Of a stretch of DNA of 64,000 nucleotides, positions 1-7,852 are shown in pieces. The stretch is from NCBI RefSeq assembly GCF_008014675.1, contig NZ_VOXD01000015.1, positions 26,096 to 90,095 of the forward strand, read 5' to 3'. The position numbers and the translations under genes were made by a program. The notes beneath the pieces were generated by a model that worked only from the letters and a program-made list of their open reading frames with translations, was not told the DNA's origin and made no database searches. The DNA is from Neolewinella aurantiaca. Lineage in GTDB: Bacteria > Bacteroidota > Bacteroidia > Chitinophagales > Saprospiraceae. Every line of letters starts with the position of its first letter. Positions within the stretch are counted from its first letter, which is position 1.

Positions 1-2
1 TA

Positions 3-425
3 CGTAGTTGCTAGAGAGGGTAGGGCGTTCTCAAGGCAAAATGTGTATACTTCCTATTAGCGCTTCGGCGATTTTCACCATTAAAACGCAGAGCGTTTTC
101 TTTTGGATAGCCCCTCTCCGCTGAGCCTAAGGCGAAGCGTGTCGGAGAGGGGTTGGGGTGAGGTTACCACGGAAAGAATTGGCTTCAGATTACACACCCC
201 GGCTCCGAGCCCCACGCCCACGAAGAACTCATCGCCGAGCTCGGCGCCGTCTACCTTTGCCAGCACGCCGGCATCCTGAATGCTCCCCCTTTGGGGGTTG
301 GGGGGCTAGAGAACGCCGCAGCTTACATCGACTCCTATTTGGGCTGCCTCAAAAACGACAAGCGGTTCCTCTTCCAGGCTTCCAGCCAGGCGCAGAAGGC
401 AGTTAACTTTTTGTTGGAGGCGCCT
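3..425. repeat. 422-bp direct repeat, copy 1 (copy 2 at 1765-2187)
   Basis: The block starting CGTAGTTGCTAGAGAGG recurs 1762 bp downstream with essentially complete identity; the first differences I see are at about 362 (G against C in the ArdC tail). It includes a palindromic hairpin at about 105-157 (CCCCTCTCCGCTGAG ... GGAGAGGGGTTGG) and a decayed ArdC C-terminus. The KilA-N gene at 647 lies between the two copies, so it could be deleted or circularised by homologous recombination. Confidence 0.9.
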
Positions 426-431
426 TCGTAG
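189..431 (+). pseudogene. ArdC-like antirestriction protein, C-terminal remnant 1
   Basis: Read from 189 the frame gives HAHEELIAELGAVYLC, then AAAYIDSYLGCLKNDKR and FQASSQAQKAVNFLL, ending at TAG 429-431. This matches the C-terminal part of ArdC/polyvalent-protein metallopeptidase antirestriction proteins, zincin-like enzymes found on plasmids and ICEs. The zincin HExxH region and N-terminal ssDNA-binding domain are missing. Between the two conserved blocks sits a GC palindrome (CCCCCTTTGGGGGTTGGGGG) encoding NAPPLGVGG, itself a repeat-like insertion. The family call is from memory of the motif; the remnant status is directly visible. Confidence 0.7.
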
Positions 432-577
432 TTTGGAGGCAAGCGGGACCTAACCCTTTCTTTTGGCTAAGGGAATTCCCCGGTCAGATGTCCTCAATTA
501 CTCTAATTTATCATTACTAGTCAACTACTTTTGAGGTCCAAACATTTTGTATCTTGTCAGTAGGCCCAATGTCTCTA

Positions 578-611
578 ATTCTAAACAGGTGTGTACGCAC
601 CTGTTTAGAAT
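578..611. repeat. Perfect palindrome upstream of KilA-N gene 1
   Basis: Arms ATTCTAAACAGGTG (578-591) and CACCTGTTTAGAAT (598-611) are exactly complementary around a TGTACG loop. It lies 36 bp before the KilA-N start. Related palindromes with the same TTCTAAA/TTTAGAA outer arms occur at 2202-2235 (same TGTACG loop) and 2320-2355. It could be an operator, a transcript hairpin or a small mobile palindrome. Confidence 0.8.
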
Positions 612-646
612 CTCATTCCCTTTAAAAACCGACTTCTACTCAACTT

Positions 647-1525
647 ATGCTCAAACACGTCATGATCGGCGATATCAAAGTCCGTATCGATCACGAATCG
701 GGATTTCTCTGCGTTACCGATTTAGCGGGCATTCGTGGAGACTCTACAGACAACATCAAAAACTGGATGAAAAACACGCAGACCATCCAATTCTTTGAAG
801 CTTGGGAAAGAGATAATTCCACCGAACCGGAAACTATCGACTTTCAATCCATTTACGATAAAAACCGGGACCAAGCCTATAGGCTTAGCGCAACCCAACT
901 CGTAGACTTCGGCTGCCAGGGAATCTTCGTCCGCCGTGGCCGCCACGGTGGAACCTTCTGTCATATCGATTGGGCAACCCATTTCGCTAACTGGTTTGAT
1001 CCTGAGTACTACGTCTACACTATACGTGCCGGCCGAGAGATGTATAATCTTCTTTACGGTATGGATCAGAACTACCTTCGTTTCTCCCGACAACTAGCTG
1101 CTAAAAACTACGGATTAGTCAATGAAGCAAACCAAAAAAGACGCTATCCACAACTTCCGCTTCCTCACACCAAAAATCACGTCCCAGGACAGGGTGACGA
1201 GATCCTCCTCCTCCGCCTTCAGCAACAAGTAGACGCTGACATCCTAAATCTCGCTCTCTGGGAAATGACTGCCCTCGACTGGCGAACCCGCTTTTCTGAA
1301 CTAGCTAAAGGGAATAAAAATATGCGCGATTATGCAACTACCGAGGAACTCGAAACTATGTCCGCCCTCCAGATCGTCATGCGCGAACTCCAGGACCACC
1401 AATATAGTGCTACCGAAAAACTTCAACACCTCCGCGATCGAGCGGTAGATCTCCTGAAATTTTACTGTGATACTCCTCAGAAGGAAGATACCCTTGAACT
1501 CGCCCGCCAAAAACGTGGCTGGTAA
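647..1525 (+). CDS. KilA-N domain protein
   Basis: A 292-residue protein. The N-terminal ~150 residues fit the KilA-N fold: an early strand pair with the sequence GFLCVTDLA, then IKNWMKNTQTIQFFEAWE, QLVDFGCQGIFVRRGRHGGTF and HIDWATHFANWFDPE. KilA-N is a DNA-binding domain typical of phages, large DNA viruses and bacterial mobile elements. The C-terminal half (DADILNLALWEMTALDWR onward) is helical, is shared with the second copy at 2377-3258 and has no recognised function. The ATG at 647 is the first in frame and follows a perfect palindrome. The gene ends with TAA and sits between two copies of a 422-bp direct repeat. A role as a mobile-element regulator is inferred. Confidence 0.8.
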   Translation: MLKHVMIGDIKVRIDHESGFLCVTDLAGIRGDSTDNIKNWMKNTQTIQFFEAWERDNSTEPETIDFQSIYDKNRDQAYRLSATQLVDFGCQGIFVRRGRHGGTFCHIDWATHFANWFDPEYYVYTIRAGREMYNLLYGMDQNYLRFSRQLAAKNYGLVNEANQKRRYPQLPLPHTKNHVPGQGDEILLLRLQQQVDADILNLALWEMTALDWRTRFSELAKGNKNMRDYATTEELETMSALQIVMRELQDHQYSATEKLQHLRDRAVDLLKFYCDTPQKEDTLELARQKRGW

Positions 1526-1640
1526 GTGCCCGCTCCCTCAATGCTCATAGACACCCTATCCTCAGCTACTGTGCAGGTGTGGCCAGGAAGCCTTCAAACT
1601 GCGTAGTGGCCGTAAAGTTCTCTCTCCCGAAGACTGGACG

Positions 1641-1769
1641 GGGCTAGAGAACGCCGCAGCTTACATCGACTCCTATTTGGGCTGCCTCAAAAACGACAAG
1701 CGCTTCCTCTTCCAGGCTTCCAGCCAGGCGCAGAAGGCGGTTAACTTTTTGTTGGAGGCGCCGACGTAG
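1641..1769 (+). pseudogene. ArdC-like antirestriction protein, C-terminal remnant 2
   Basis: Encodes only the last block, LENAAAYIDSYLGCLKNDKR through the FLLEAPT end, stopping at TAG 1767-1769. Upstream, 1570-1640 reads CRCGQEAFKLRSGRKVLSPEDW in the plus direction, a zinc-ribbon-like scrap I cannot assign, joined just before the remnant. The stop codon overlaps the first base pairs of direct-repeat copy 2. Confidence 0.65.
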
Positions 1770-2187
1770 TTGCTAGAGAGGGTAGGGCGTTCTCAAGGCA
1801 AAATGTGTATACTTCCTATTAGCGCTTCGGCGATTTTCACCATTAAAACGCAGAGCGTTTTCTTTTGGATAGCCCCTCTCCGCTGAGCCTAAGGCGAAGC
1901 GTGTCGGAGAGGGGTTGGGGTGAGGTTACCACGGAAAGAATTGGCTTCAGATTACACACCCCGGCTCCGAGCCCCACGCCCACGAAGAACTCATCGCCGA
2001 GCTCGGCGCCGTCTACCTTTGCCAGCACGCCGGCATCCTGAATGCTCCCCCTTTGGGGGTTGGGGGGCTAGAGAACGCCGCAGCTTACATCGACTCCTAT
2101 TTGGGCTGCCTCAAAAACGACAAGCGCTTCCTCTTCCAGGCTTCCAGCCAAGCACAGAAGGCGGTTAACTTTTTGTTGGAGGCTCCG
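1765..2187. repeat. 422-bp direct repeat, copy 2
   Basis: Second copy of the block at 3-425, with the same hairpin (about 1867-1919) and the same embedded ArdC tail. The 1762-bp period contains the intact KilA-N gene and ArdC remnant 2. Confidence 0.9.
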
Positions 2188-2193
2188 ACGTAG
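1951..2193 (+). pseudogene. ArdC-like antirestriction protein, C-terminal remnant 3
   Basis: Same content as remnant 1, including the NAPPLGVGG palindrome insertion, ending at TAG 2191-2193. A few substitutions near the end distinguish it from remnant 1. Together the three copies show repeated duplication of an already dead gene end, each followed by a KilA-N gene or its boundary palindrome. Confidence 0.7.
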
Positions 2194-2201
2194 TTGACTT
2201 G

Positions 2202-2235
2202 GTTCTAAATGGGGTTGTACGACCCCATTTAGAAC
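2202..2235. repeat. Perfect palindrome with TGTACG loop
   Basis: Arms GTTCTAAATGGGGT and ACCCCATTTAGAAC flank TGTACG. The loop is identical to that of the palindrome at 578-611, while the inner arms differ with compensating changes on both sides. This conserves pairing rather than sequence. Confidence 0.8.
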
Positions 2236-2319
2236 ATCAACTCTCTAATCTGATCTTCTGTACTTTGTATCTTCGTTTTAAGTTTTATTGAATCAGAACT
2301 GATACAATCAGAACTTACC

Positions 2320-2355
2320 CATTCTAAACCTGTCGAATTCGACAGGTTTAGAATG
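2320..2355. repeat. 36-bp perfect palindrome upstream of KilA-N gene 2
   Basis: Both arms are exact complements meeting at GAA|TTC, with outer TTCTAAA/TTTAGAA. Its core TGTCGAATTCGACA is identical to the core of the palindrome at 2568-2593 that lies inside the next gene. It covers the ATG at 2353, so translation more likely begins at 2377. Confidence 0.85.
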
Positions 2356-2376
2356 GGGCTTCAAACTTTCGTATCC

Positions 2377-3258
2377 ATGGCTAAATCATCATCTTTAATC
2401 GTCAAGGGCAACAACGTCCGACACGATACCAAAACAGATTACATCTGTATCACCGATTTGGCACGCTTAAAAGATGAGGAACCCGCAGGCTTAGTAGCCA
2501 ATTGGCTTCGCTCAGCTGATACTGTAGACTTCATCTACGAGTGGGAATCGATCTACAATCCTAATTTTAATCATGTCGAATTCGACATGATTAGAAATCA
2601 AGCCGGGCGAAATGCCTTCCGACTGTCTACTAAGAACCTTACTGACGTTGGCTGTATAGGGATATACGCTAAAGCTGGTCGCTAGGGTGGAACCTATGCC
2701 GCTATTCAATGGGCGATCCACTTCGCCAACTGGATGGACCCCGCCTTTTATCTGGCGACCCTTGATTCTTACATCAACCTGCAAAGAGAAGTTTACGGAG
2801 AAGACGCCACCCGCCTCCGCTTCTCCCGCGAGCTCGCCGCCAAGAACTACAAGATGATAACCCAGGCTAACAGCGAACGGCACATCCCAAAACTTCCTGA
2901 CCCGGGTACCCGCGACATAATTTACGGCGACTCCAGAGGCCCCGTCCGCCGTCACCTCAAACAAGTAGACGCTGACATCCTCAACCTGGCCATCTGGCAA
3001 ATGACCGCCAAACAATGGCGCGCAAAATTTCAGCCCGACGATAAGCGAGCCAATATGCGCGACTTCGCTACCGCCGAAGAACTCAACACCATGGCCTCTC
3101 TCCAGGTCATCCTCCGCCACCTTCAGGAAGACCAGTACACCCGCGAAGAGATGCTCGACCGGCTAACCGTCAAAGCCAGAGAGTTCGTCAAATTTTACTG
3201 CGACACGCCGGAAAAGCTGGAGCGGTTGAAGAGGGCACGGAAAACACGTGGCTGGTAA
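2377..3258 (+). pseudogene. KilA-N domain protein 2, interrupted by amber codon
   Basis: Clear paralogue of the gene at 647: TDYICITDLARL, VANWLRSADTVDFIYEWE, LTDVGCIGIYAKAGR, IQWAIHFANWMDPA, and a conserved C-terminal half (DADILNLAIWQMTAKQWR, the final TRGW). Codon 2683-2685 is TAG exactly where the paralogue has His in GRHGGT, and the same frame then continues open to 3258. Relative to the paralogue there is also an insertion, IYNPNFNHVEFDMIRNQ against IYDKNRDQ, encoded by a palindrome. The start is taken at 2377 (MAKSSS) because the 2353 ATG sits in a hairpin. The simplest reading is a recently inactivated gene; amber readthrough is a weaker alternative. Confidence 0.8.
2568..2593. repeat. 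26-bp palindrome inserted within KilA-N gene 2
   Basis: Arms TAATCATGTCGAA and TTCGACATGATTA are perfect. The segment corresponds to extra residues (NHVEFDMI) missing from the paralogue and keeps the frame open. Its core is shared with the palindrome at 2320-2355, suggesting a small mobile palindrome that entered the gene. Confidence 0.75.
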
Positions 3259-3859
3259 TCAATTGCAATTTCAGCAGTTTAAAGCGGTCACATCTGACAG
3301 CTTTAAACTGCTGAAGGAAACTAACTAAAAGCGCGGCCCACCCCAAAAGGCAAGCCGCGCGAAAACTTAATAGATAAGCACACAAGATAGTAAATTTCAA
3401 ACTATTTGCGGCAAAAACCGAAGGCGCCGTTTATAACACTCCCTTTCAACGCTTACCTCCACTTCTTTGGCTGGCTACCGGGGTAGCCCACCAAAGAAGT
3501 CGGGTGCCTCATTCACACCGTGAACAAACCCAGCCGCACACTGACTCGGTAAAGCAAGTGCGCTGGGAGTGTGGCAAAGCAGCCAGTAGGACCTGAAGGC
3601 TTCTAAGCTGGTCAAACCTCAAAAAATGCTCATCAGCTAAGCGCAGCAGGCAAACATTTTGTCTACACAAAGTGTATAAATAATTAACACTTGTGCTATC
3701 TTTCTTACTTGGAAATTCCGTACTTTTGATGATCGAAGAACATCAGTGTTATCTAACTTTTTTAGCACGTTACCCTCACAATAAGTAGGTTTATCTTCTC
3801 TAAAAAATAAGGAGCAACTGTAAGTGCACTGCATTCGCTCCGCCAATTTTAACACCCAC
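3259..3859. other. Gene-free stretch with two inverted repeats
   Basis: Contains a stem with 15-bp arms at 3271-3285 and 3300-3314 (TCAGCAGTTTAAAGC and its complement), directly after the KilA-N 2 stop and possibly its transcript end, although no U-run follows. A second hairpin at 3461-3500 pairs ACTTCTTTGG with CCAAAGAAGT and GGCTAC with GTAGCC. TACTTTTG at 3721-3728 fits the Bacteroidota -7 element TAnnTTTG, but no well-spaced TTTG box was found. No coding region was recognised. Confidence 0.5.
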
Positions 3860-4051
3860 ATGTCTAAAGAAAAAAACGGAACCCCAAGAAAGAAGCTCTC
3901 CAAGCCCATCAAAGACCCACGGATAGCTGTCAATATGCGGTTGCCCAGTAAAATCTTGGAACTACTTCGCTACGAAGCCATCGAATCCGATCGCAGCGCC
4001 ACTAGTATTGTTGTCGAACTGCTACGAAAACGATACGAGGATGACTTATAA
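3860..4051 (+). CDS. Ribbon-helix-helix (Arc/CopG-like) protein
   Basis: Small 63-residue protein starting MSKEKN; an ATG 36 bp upstream is in frame but the extension looks non-coding. A basic, disordered N-terminus (residues 1-23) precedes a strand DPRIAVNMRLPSKI and two helices ILELLRYEAIESDRSATSIVVELLRKRYEDD, the pattern of Arc/MetJ-type DNA-binding dimers. Two relatives with the same design lie at 57412 and 58043. It is monocistronic, with a strong terminator 12 bp after the stop. Its target is unknown; such proteins repress replication, partition or antitoxin operons. Confidence 0.7.
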   Translation: MSKEKNGTPRKKLSKPIKDPRIAVNMRLPSKILELLRYEAIESDRSATSIVVELLRKRYEDDL

Positions 4052-4062
4052 AATGAGATCCT

Positions 4063-4100
4063 AAAAAAGGGAGCGACTGAACTCAGTCGCTCCCTTTTTA
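4063..4100. terminator. Bidirectional intrinsic terminator
   Basis: Stem of 17 bp: left arm 4064-4080 (AAAAAGGGAGCGACTGA), two-base loop, right arm 4083-4099 ending TTTTT. The A-run and T-run make it able to act on both strands. It directly follows the ribbon-helix-helix gene. Confidence 0.9.
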
Positions 4101-4361
4101 GTGACTCAACTAGCATTTCTATCAACGAATACCTTTGCTGGGCTCTACGTTCTACCTAAGCCCGAGCAGTTTACAATGATTAACACCAGCCAGCGCAGTG
4201 TTCCTGACAAAGTCGAAAACCACGCAATCCAGGAGAAACAAAGCTTGGTATCGTCTATTCAGACATAAATCGTGGGAGGAATATCAACAATGTGAAGTGA
4301 GATAGATCCATTTGCATACTTTGTATATACTTTTAATGTATTTTGTGCTTATATTGTCCAC

Positions 4362-4538
4362 GTGAAAAATGAACAGCTAATCCAGCTAATTCAACTTCCT
4401 CCCAAATTGTTTCGCTCTGTGGTGCAAGACGCCCTCATGGCCAAAGAACCAATTCCTACCCTTATCATCATCGGCTTCCATGACAAAGTCATCCGCTATT
4501 ACCGTCCGGTTGATTCCTTACCACTTGCTGCCGATTAA
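4362..4538 (+). CDS. Small unknown protein (58 aa)
   Basis: A GTG-started frame encodes a 58-residue peptide beginning MKNEQLIQLIQLPPKLF, with a middle segment IPTLIIIGFHDKVIRYYRP. It ends with TAA 51 bp before the exonuclease-like gene. I do not recognise it. Support comes from its amphipathic composition and its position ahead of a co-directional gene; the GTG start and short length keep confidence low. Confidence 0.4.
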   Translation: MKNEQLIQLIQLPPKLFRSVVQDALMAKEPIPTLIIIGFHDKVIRYYRPVDSLPLAAD

Positions 4539-4588
4539 GAAGTTTTACTCCAACGACCGATTTTCTACACCACTCGACCTACACTCAT

Positions 4589-5203
4589 ATGCGTAATCTT
4601 TTATTTCTAGACATTGAGACCTCCGGTCTTAACACTGGAAAAGACCGAATCGTACAGCTAAGTACACGCTTGGTATCTTTAACAGAGCCTCAAGACTATA
4701 ACCAGCTTATCCGCTCCCGTAAGCTGGTCGTTCCTGCCGTAAATGCAAGCATCTATGGAGTCATCAATCAAGCTGCCGTAACAAAAGAAATAGCAATCGC
4801 TCAGGCCATCATTGAATTGACCCCATATATCCGGCAAGCCGATATCATCGTCGGTCATAACATTGCTCAGACTATCGCTATCCTTCTCGCCGCAGCCCGG
4901 CGCAATAATCATCAGGCCATCATCAAGATGCTCACCCATCCGCATTTCGGCTTCGACCTGGGAAACCGCGCCGCCATCTGCACTCAGCAACTCGCCGGCG
5001 ACTACCTCCGTTTCCTCGGCCAATCTCCTTCCAGTTCCGATACCGAGTTGGCTGTCATCTACCACAGAATCTTTGGTGAAGACATCCCCCACAATCATGA
5101 TATCCCTGCCAGAGCCCTCGCCTCTCAGCGTGTTTACGACTTCTTGAGCACCTTCAAGCAGAAGCACGAAAACGAGTTCCTGGCGGATATCGTCTTCTTC
5201 TAA
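4589..5203 (+). CDS. DnaQ-like 3'-5' exonuclease family protein
   Basis: 204 residues. The start LLFLDIETSGLNTGKDRIVQLS is the Exo I motif of DEDD exonucleases (D8, E10). The Exo II region, IIVGHNIAQTIAILLAAARR, keeps GHN but has Thr where the catalytic Asp of GHNxxFD is expected. The Exo III region near residue 180 (HNHDIPARALASQRVYDFL) retains a His but not a clear HxAxxD. This is known of the family; that it is catalytically impaired is inferred. A second, more degenerate relative follows at 5347. The pair may be a nucleic-acid-binding rather than a cutting module, or decaying genes. Confidence 0.6.
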   Translation: MRNLLFLDIETSGLNTGKDRIVQLSTRLVSLTEPQDYNQLIRSRKLVVPAVNASIYGVINQAAVTKEIAIAQAIIELTPYIRQADIIVGHNIAQTIAILLAAARRNNHQAIIKMLTHPHFGFDLGNRAAICTQQLAGDYLRFLGQSPSSSDTELAVIYHRIFGEDIPHNHDIPARALASQRVYDFLSTFKQKHENEFLADIVFF

Positions 5204-5346
5204 ATCTAGACGGGATAAGGCCCTGCGACTTAAACCAGATCGTAGCTCCTTACCCCAACGGGGTCCAAAGCCCCTAACACGGAGTCCGGACCAGGTCTCA
5301 CGGCGGTAATCGATACCCAACGACAATCTTACGCTCACCTCTCCCC

Positions 5347-5877
5347 ATGGACGCTCTATACCTAGCCCTCGTAACCTCCGGCCCCGATCCCATCCACGAC
5401 CGGATCACCCAGATCGCCGCCCGTCTCCGCCGCGACAATTTCACCTTCGTCGACCTAAACCAGCGGGTAGGGGAGGACAATTTCAACGGCATCTTATCCC
5501 AATTCAACCACCTCCTGAAAGAGTGCGAAGTACTCATCGGCCACAACCTCCACCATCAGCTCGACTTCCTCATCGCCGCCTGCGTTCGCTCCGGCAACAC
5601 CGCCCGCTTCATTCAACTGCGGCGCTGCAAGATCCTTTGCACCAAAACCTTGGCCTCCCATTATCATGAATCTGAGGGTAAGAAAGCCAGCACTACCTTG
5701 CACGCTCTTCTTGATGAACTCGCCAGCATCCCATTATCTGTTGATCCTGACGCTCAATCACAGGTAGTTGCCACCGAAATCGTCCATCAGCTAATTTTTC
5801 ACCGCCTCCAGGAATCCCCCAATTTTACGCGTTTGGGTAGAGATCTCGTCCAGATTAGAGCGTGTCTAAAAATTTGA
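5347..5877 (+). CDS. Degenerate DnaQ-like protein, 3' end altered by IS
   Basis: Aligns with its neighbour: LALVTSGPDPIHDRITQIAARL replaces LDIETSGLNTGKDRIVQLS, so both Exo I acidic residues are lost, whereas CEVLIGHNLHHQLDFLIAACV keeps the Exo II Asp. Thus each of the two proteins lacks what the other retains. The last five codons, from about 5858, are insertion-sequence DNA. Removing the IS and one TA copy gives a stop two codons later (…VQIN), so the native C-terminus is nearly intact. A heterodimer is a speculative possibility; simple decay is likelier. Confidence 0.5.
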   Translation: MDALYLALVTSGPDPIHDRITQIAARLRRDNFTFVDLNQRVGEDNFNGILSQFNHLLKECEVLIGHNLHHQLDFLIAACVRSGNTARFIQLRRCKILCTKTLASHYHESEGKKASTTLHALLDELASIPLSVDPDAQSQVVATEIVHQLIFHRLQESPNFTRLGRDLVQIRACLKI

Positions 5878-6601
5878 GTCAAGCTTTTTCTGAATTGACG
5901 ATAGAACCATCTGAATGTTAGCCATCAAAATGAACGAAGCCGAATTTTCTATTGTCTGTTCCAAATCTTTGGTGATTCTGCGGTAGAAATTCATCCAGGC
6001 GAAGCTTCTTTCGACTACCCACCGTTTGGCTTCCACTACAAACCCCTTCGAACCTTCCGGTCTTGATGGACACTCAAAAACAACCGTGTCAAGTTGATTC
6101 ATCAGGTCGGCAAACTGACCACGATAAGCATTATCCCCAAGAACCTTTGCCGCTCTTGGCATCTGAGTCCTAAAGTCAGGATAAACAAGGTCACGACCTG
6201 CTATGCCATCATGGATATTGGCAGCATGAACATTTACTCTCCATGTCCGTCCTAGTGTGTCGGTTAAGATACTTCGTTTGCGACCGTTCACCCATTTCCC
6301 ACCATCAATGCCGCGATGTGTTCCGATCATGGGAGTTAGCCTAACACTTTGAGCATCAACCAAAAGTAGACTAGGAGAATCCTCTCTATCATGGACAACC
6401 TTACGTTCTAGCCGATTGAGTCCATCATTGAGTGTCTCAATAGTCCCGTTTTTAGACCACTTGTTAAAGTGGTAGAATACGCTTCGGTAGGGAGGAAATT
6501 GATCCGGCAGGTTACGCCATTGAGTACCGGTACGCACCAGCCACAGAATGGCGTTAAGTACATCTCGGAGTTGATGTTTGTGTGTATATCAAATTGCAGG
6601 T

Positions 6602-7803
6602 TTACGCCACTTGGATAATTTTTTCTACCATCTCCCATGCTCCGCTACATCGGTAGCAGCGCAGATTAGCCATAGCTCTAGCCCCTTCTTCGGACCATTT
6701 TTGCCCCGACAGCTTCATCCGTTGTTGGATGACGCTGCGGTGAGCCGCCTCAATGGGCCCCGACCCAATTAACAACCCCTTATCGCGGTACGTTTTATAC
6801 TGCATACGATCTTCGTGTTCAAGATAATATCGAATGAGATCGGCTTTGGCTTCCTTGGCTTCCGGGCTACGCGCACGACAGGACTGAATGGTTTGCAGGA
6901 CGCCTTCTACCTCATTGTTACGTAAACGTTGTAGTTGTTTTTCGATCCACTCCAGCCTTATTTTTTCCTCTCGCCATTGGCTACGAGCAAACTCAACAAG
7001 CTTTTCTTTAGCGTGAAAAAAATCGAGGATCTGTACCGCTCCTGGATAATTGTCTTCTGCCCAATTCCATATCCATTTCGCTCCGTCACCAACAATCACT
7101 TTATGTGGGTAATGAACTAAGTGTCGTTCCAGTTTCGGGAAAAACTCATTTACACTACCAAGATGGTTGACATAGATTGAGCTACGGGCATGACGCCTGC
7201 TTTCACTAAGCTGGACAACGTTTTCGTCCGTAAAAATGCGAGCTAACTTAAGCTCTCGCCACTGGTTAGGACGCGTGAAAAGCATCGCTCCGTCTACCAT
7301 AACATAGACCTTATCTTTTGATGACTCCGGCGATAAGCGGGGAATGATCGCTTCGCAATCCGCTTTGATGAGCGGGTCGAGTAAGCTTCCGTAGTGTGTG
7401 CAAAGTCGCTTAATCTGCATACCCCCAATCGTAATACCTCCAATTTCTTGGAGTAGTTCACTCGCTTGATCATACACCTCGGCTTGTCCCACTAGACAAC
7501 ACAGCCGACGTAAACGTTCGCTGATTGCAAACGAGGCCGTTCCACGGCATAGAACGTGAGACTTGGGTAGATCGAATTTCCCAAGGCTGGTCAGGACTTT
7601 TTTTTAGCGTTACGGTCTTTGGGGAGTTTACCCAGTCCTCCTGAAATTAACCCTGCAGCAAACTTTCGAGCAATTTCCAAGACCTTTTCTTCGTACTCAA
7701 TCGAGGTGGGAATCTTTTCATGAGTGGCGAAGAATTGATTTACTTCCTCTCGCATCGATTCTAATAGTTCATCGGTCAGAGGGTGTGAGTTGTCTACGGG
7801 CAT
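6602..7803 (-). CDS. ISKra4-family transposase, expressed by -1 frameshift
   Basis: Two overlapping frames. ORF A (7803-7591, MPVDNSHPLTDELL …) ends in NAKKKS. A run of eight A residues on the coding strand (7605-7598) gives the classic slippery A-AAA-AAG; slipping by -1 continues as KKVLTSLGKFDLPKSHVLC into the catalytic frame without a stop. The full product is about 400 residues. The catalytic part shows VYVMVDGAMLF (D), VIVGDGAKWIWN (D), DFFHAKEKL and a distal GSGPIEAAHRSVIQQRMK with the Glu. The long second frame lacks a good start near the junction, supporting the fusion. Confidence 0.88.
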
Positions 7804-7852
7804 CAGCAGGTTGGAATTTCAGCCCAAGTTACTAAACCTGCAATTTGATATA

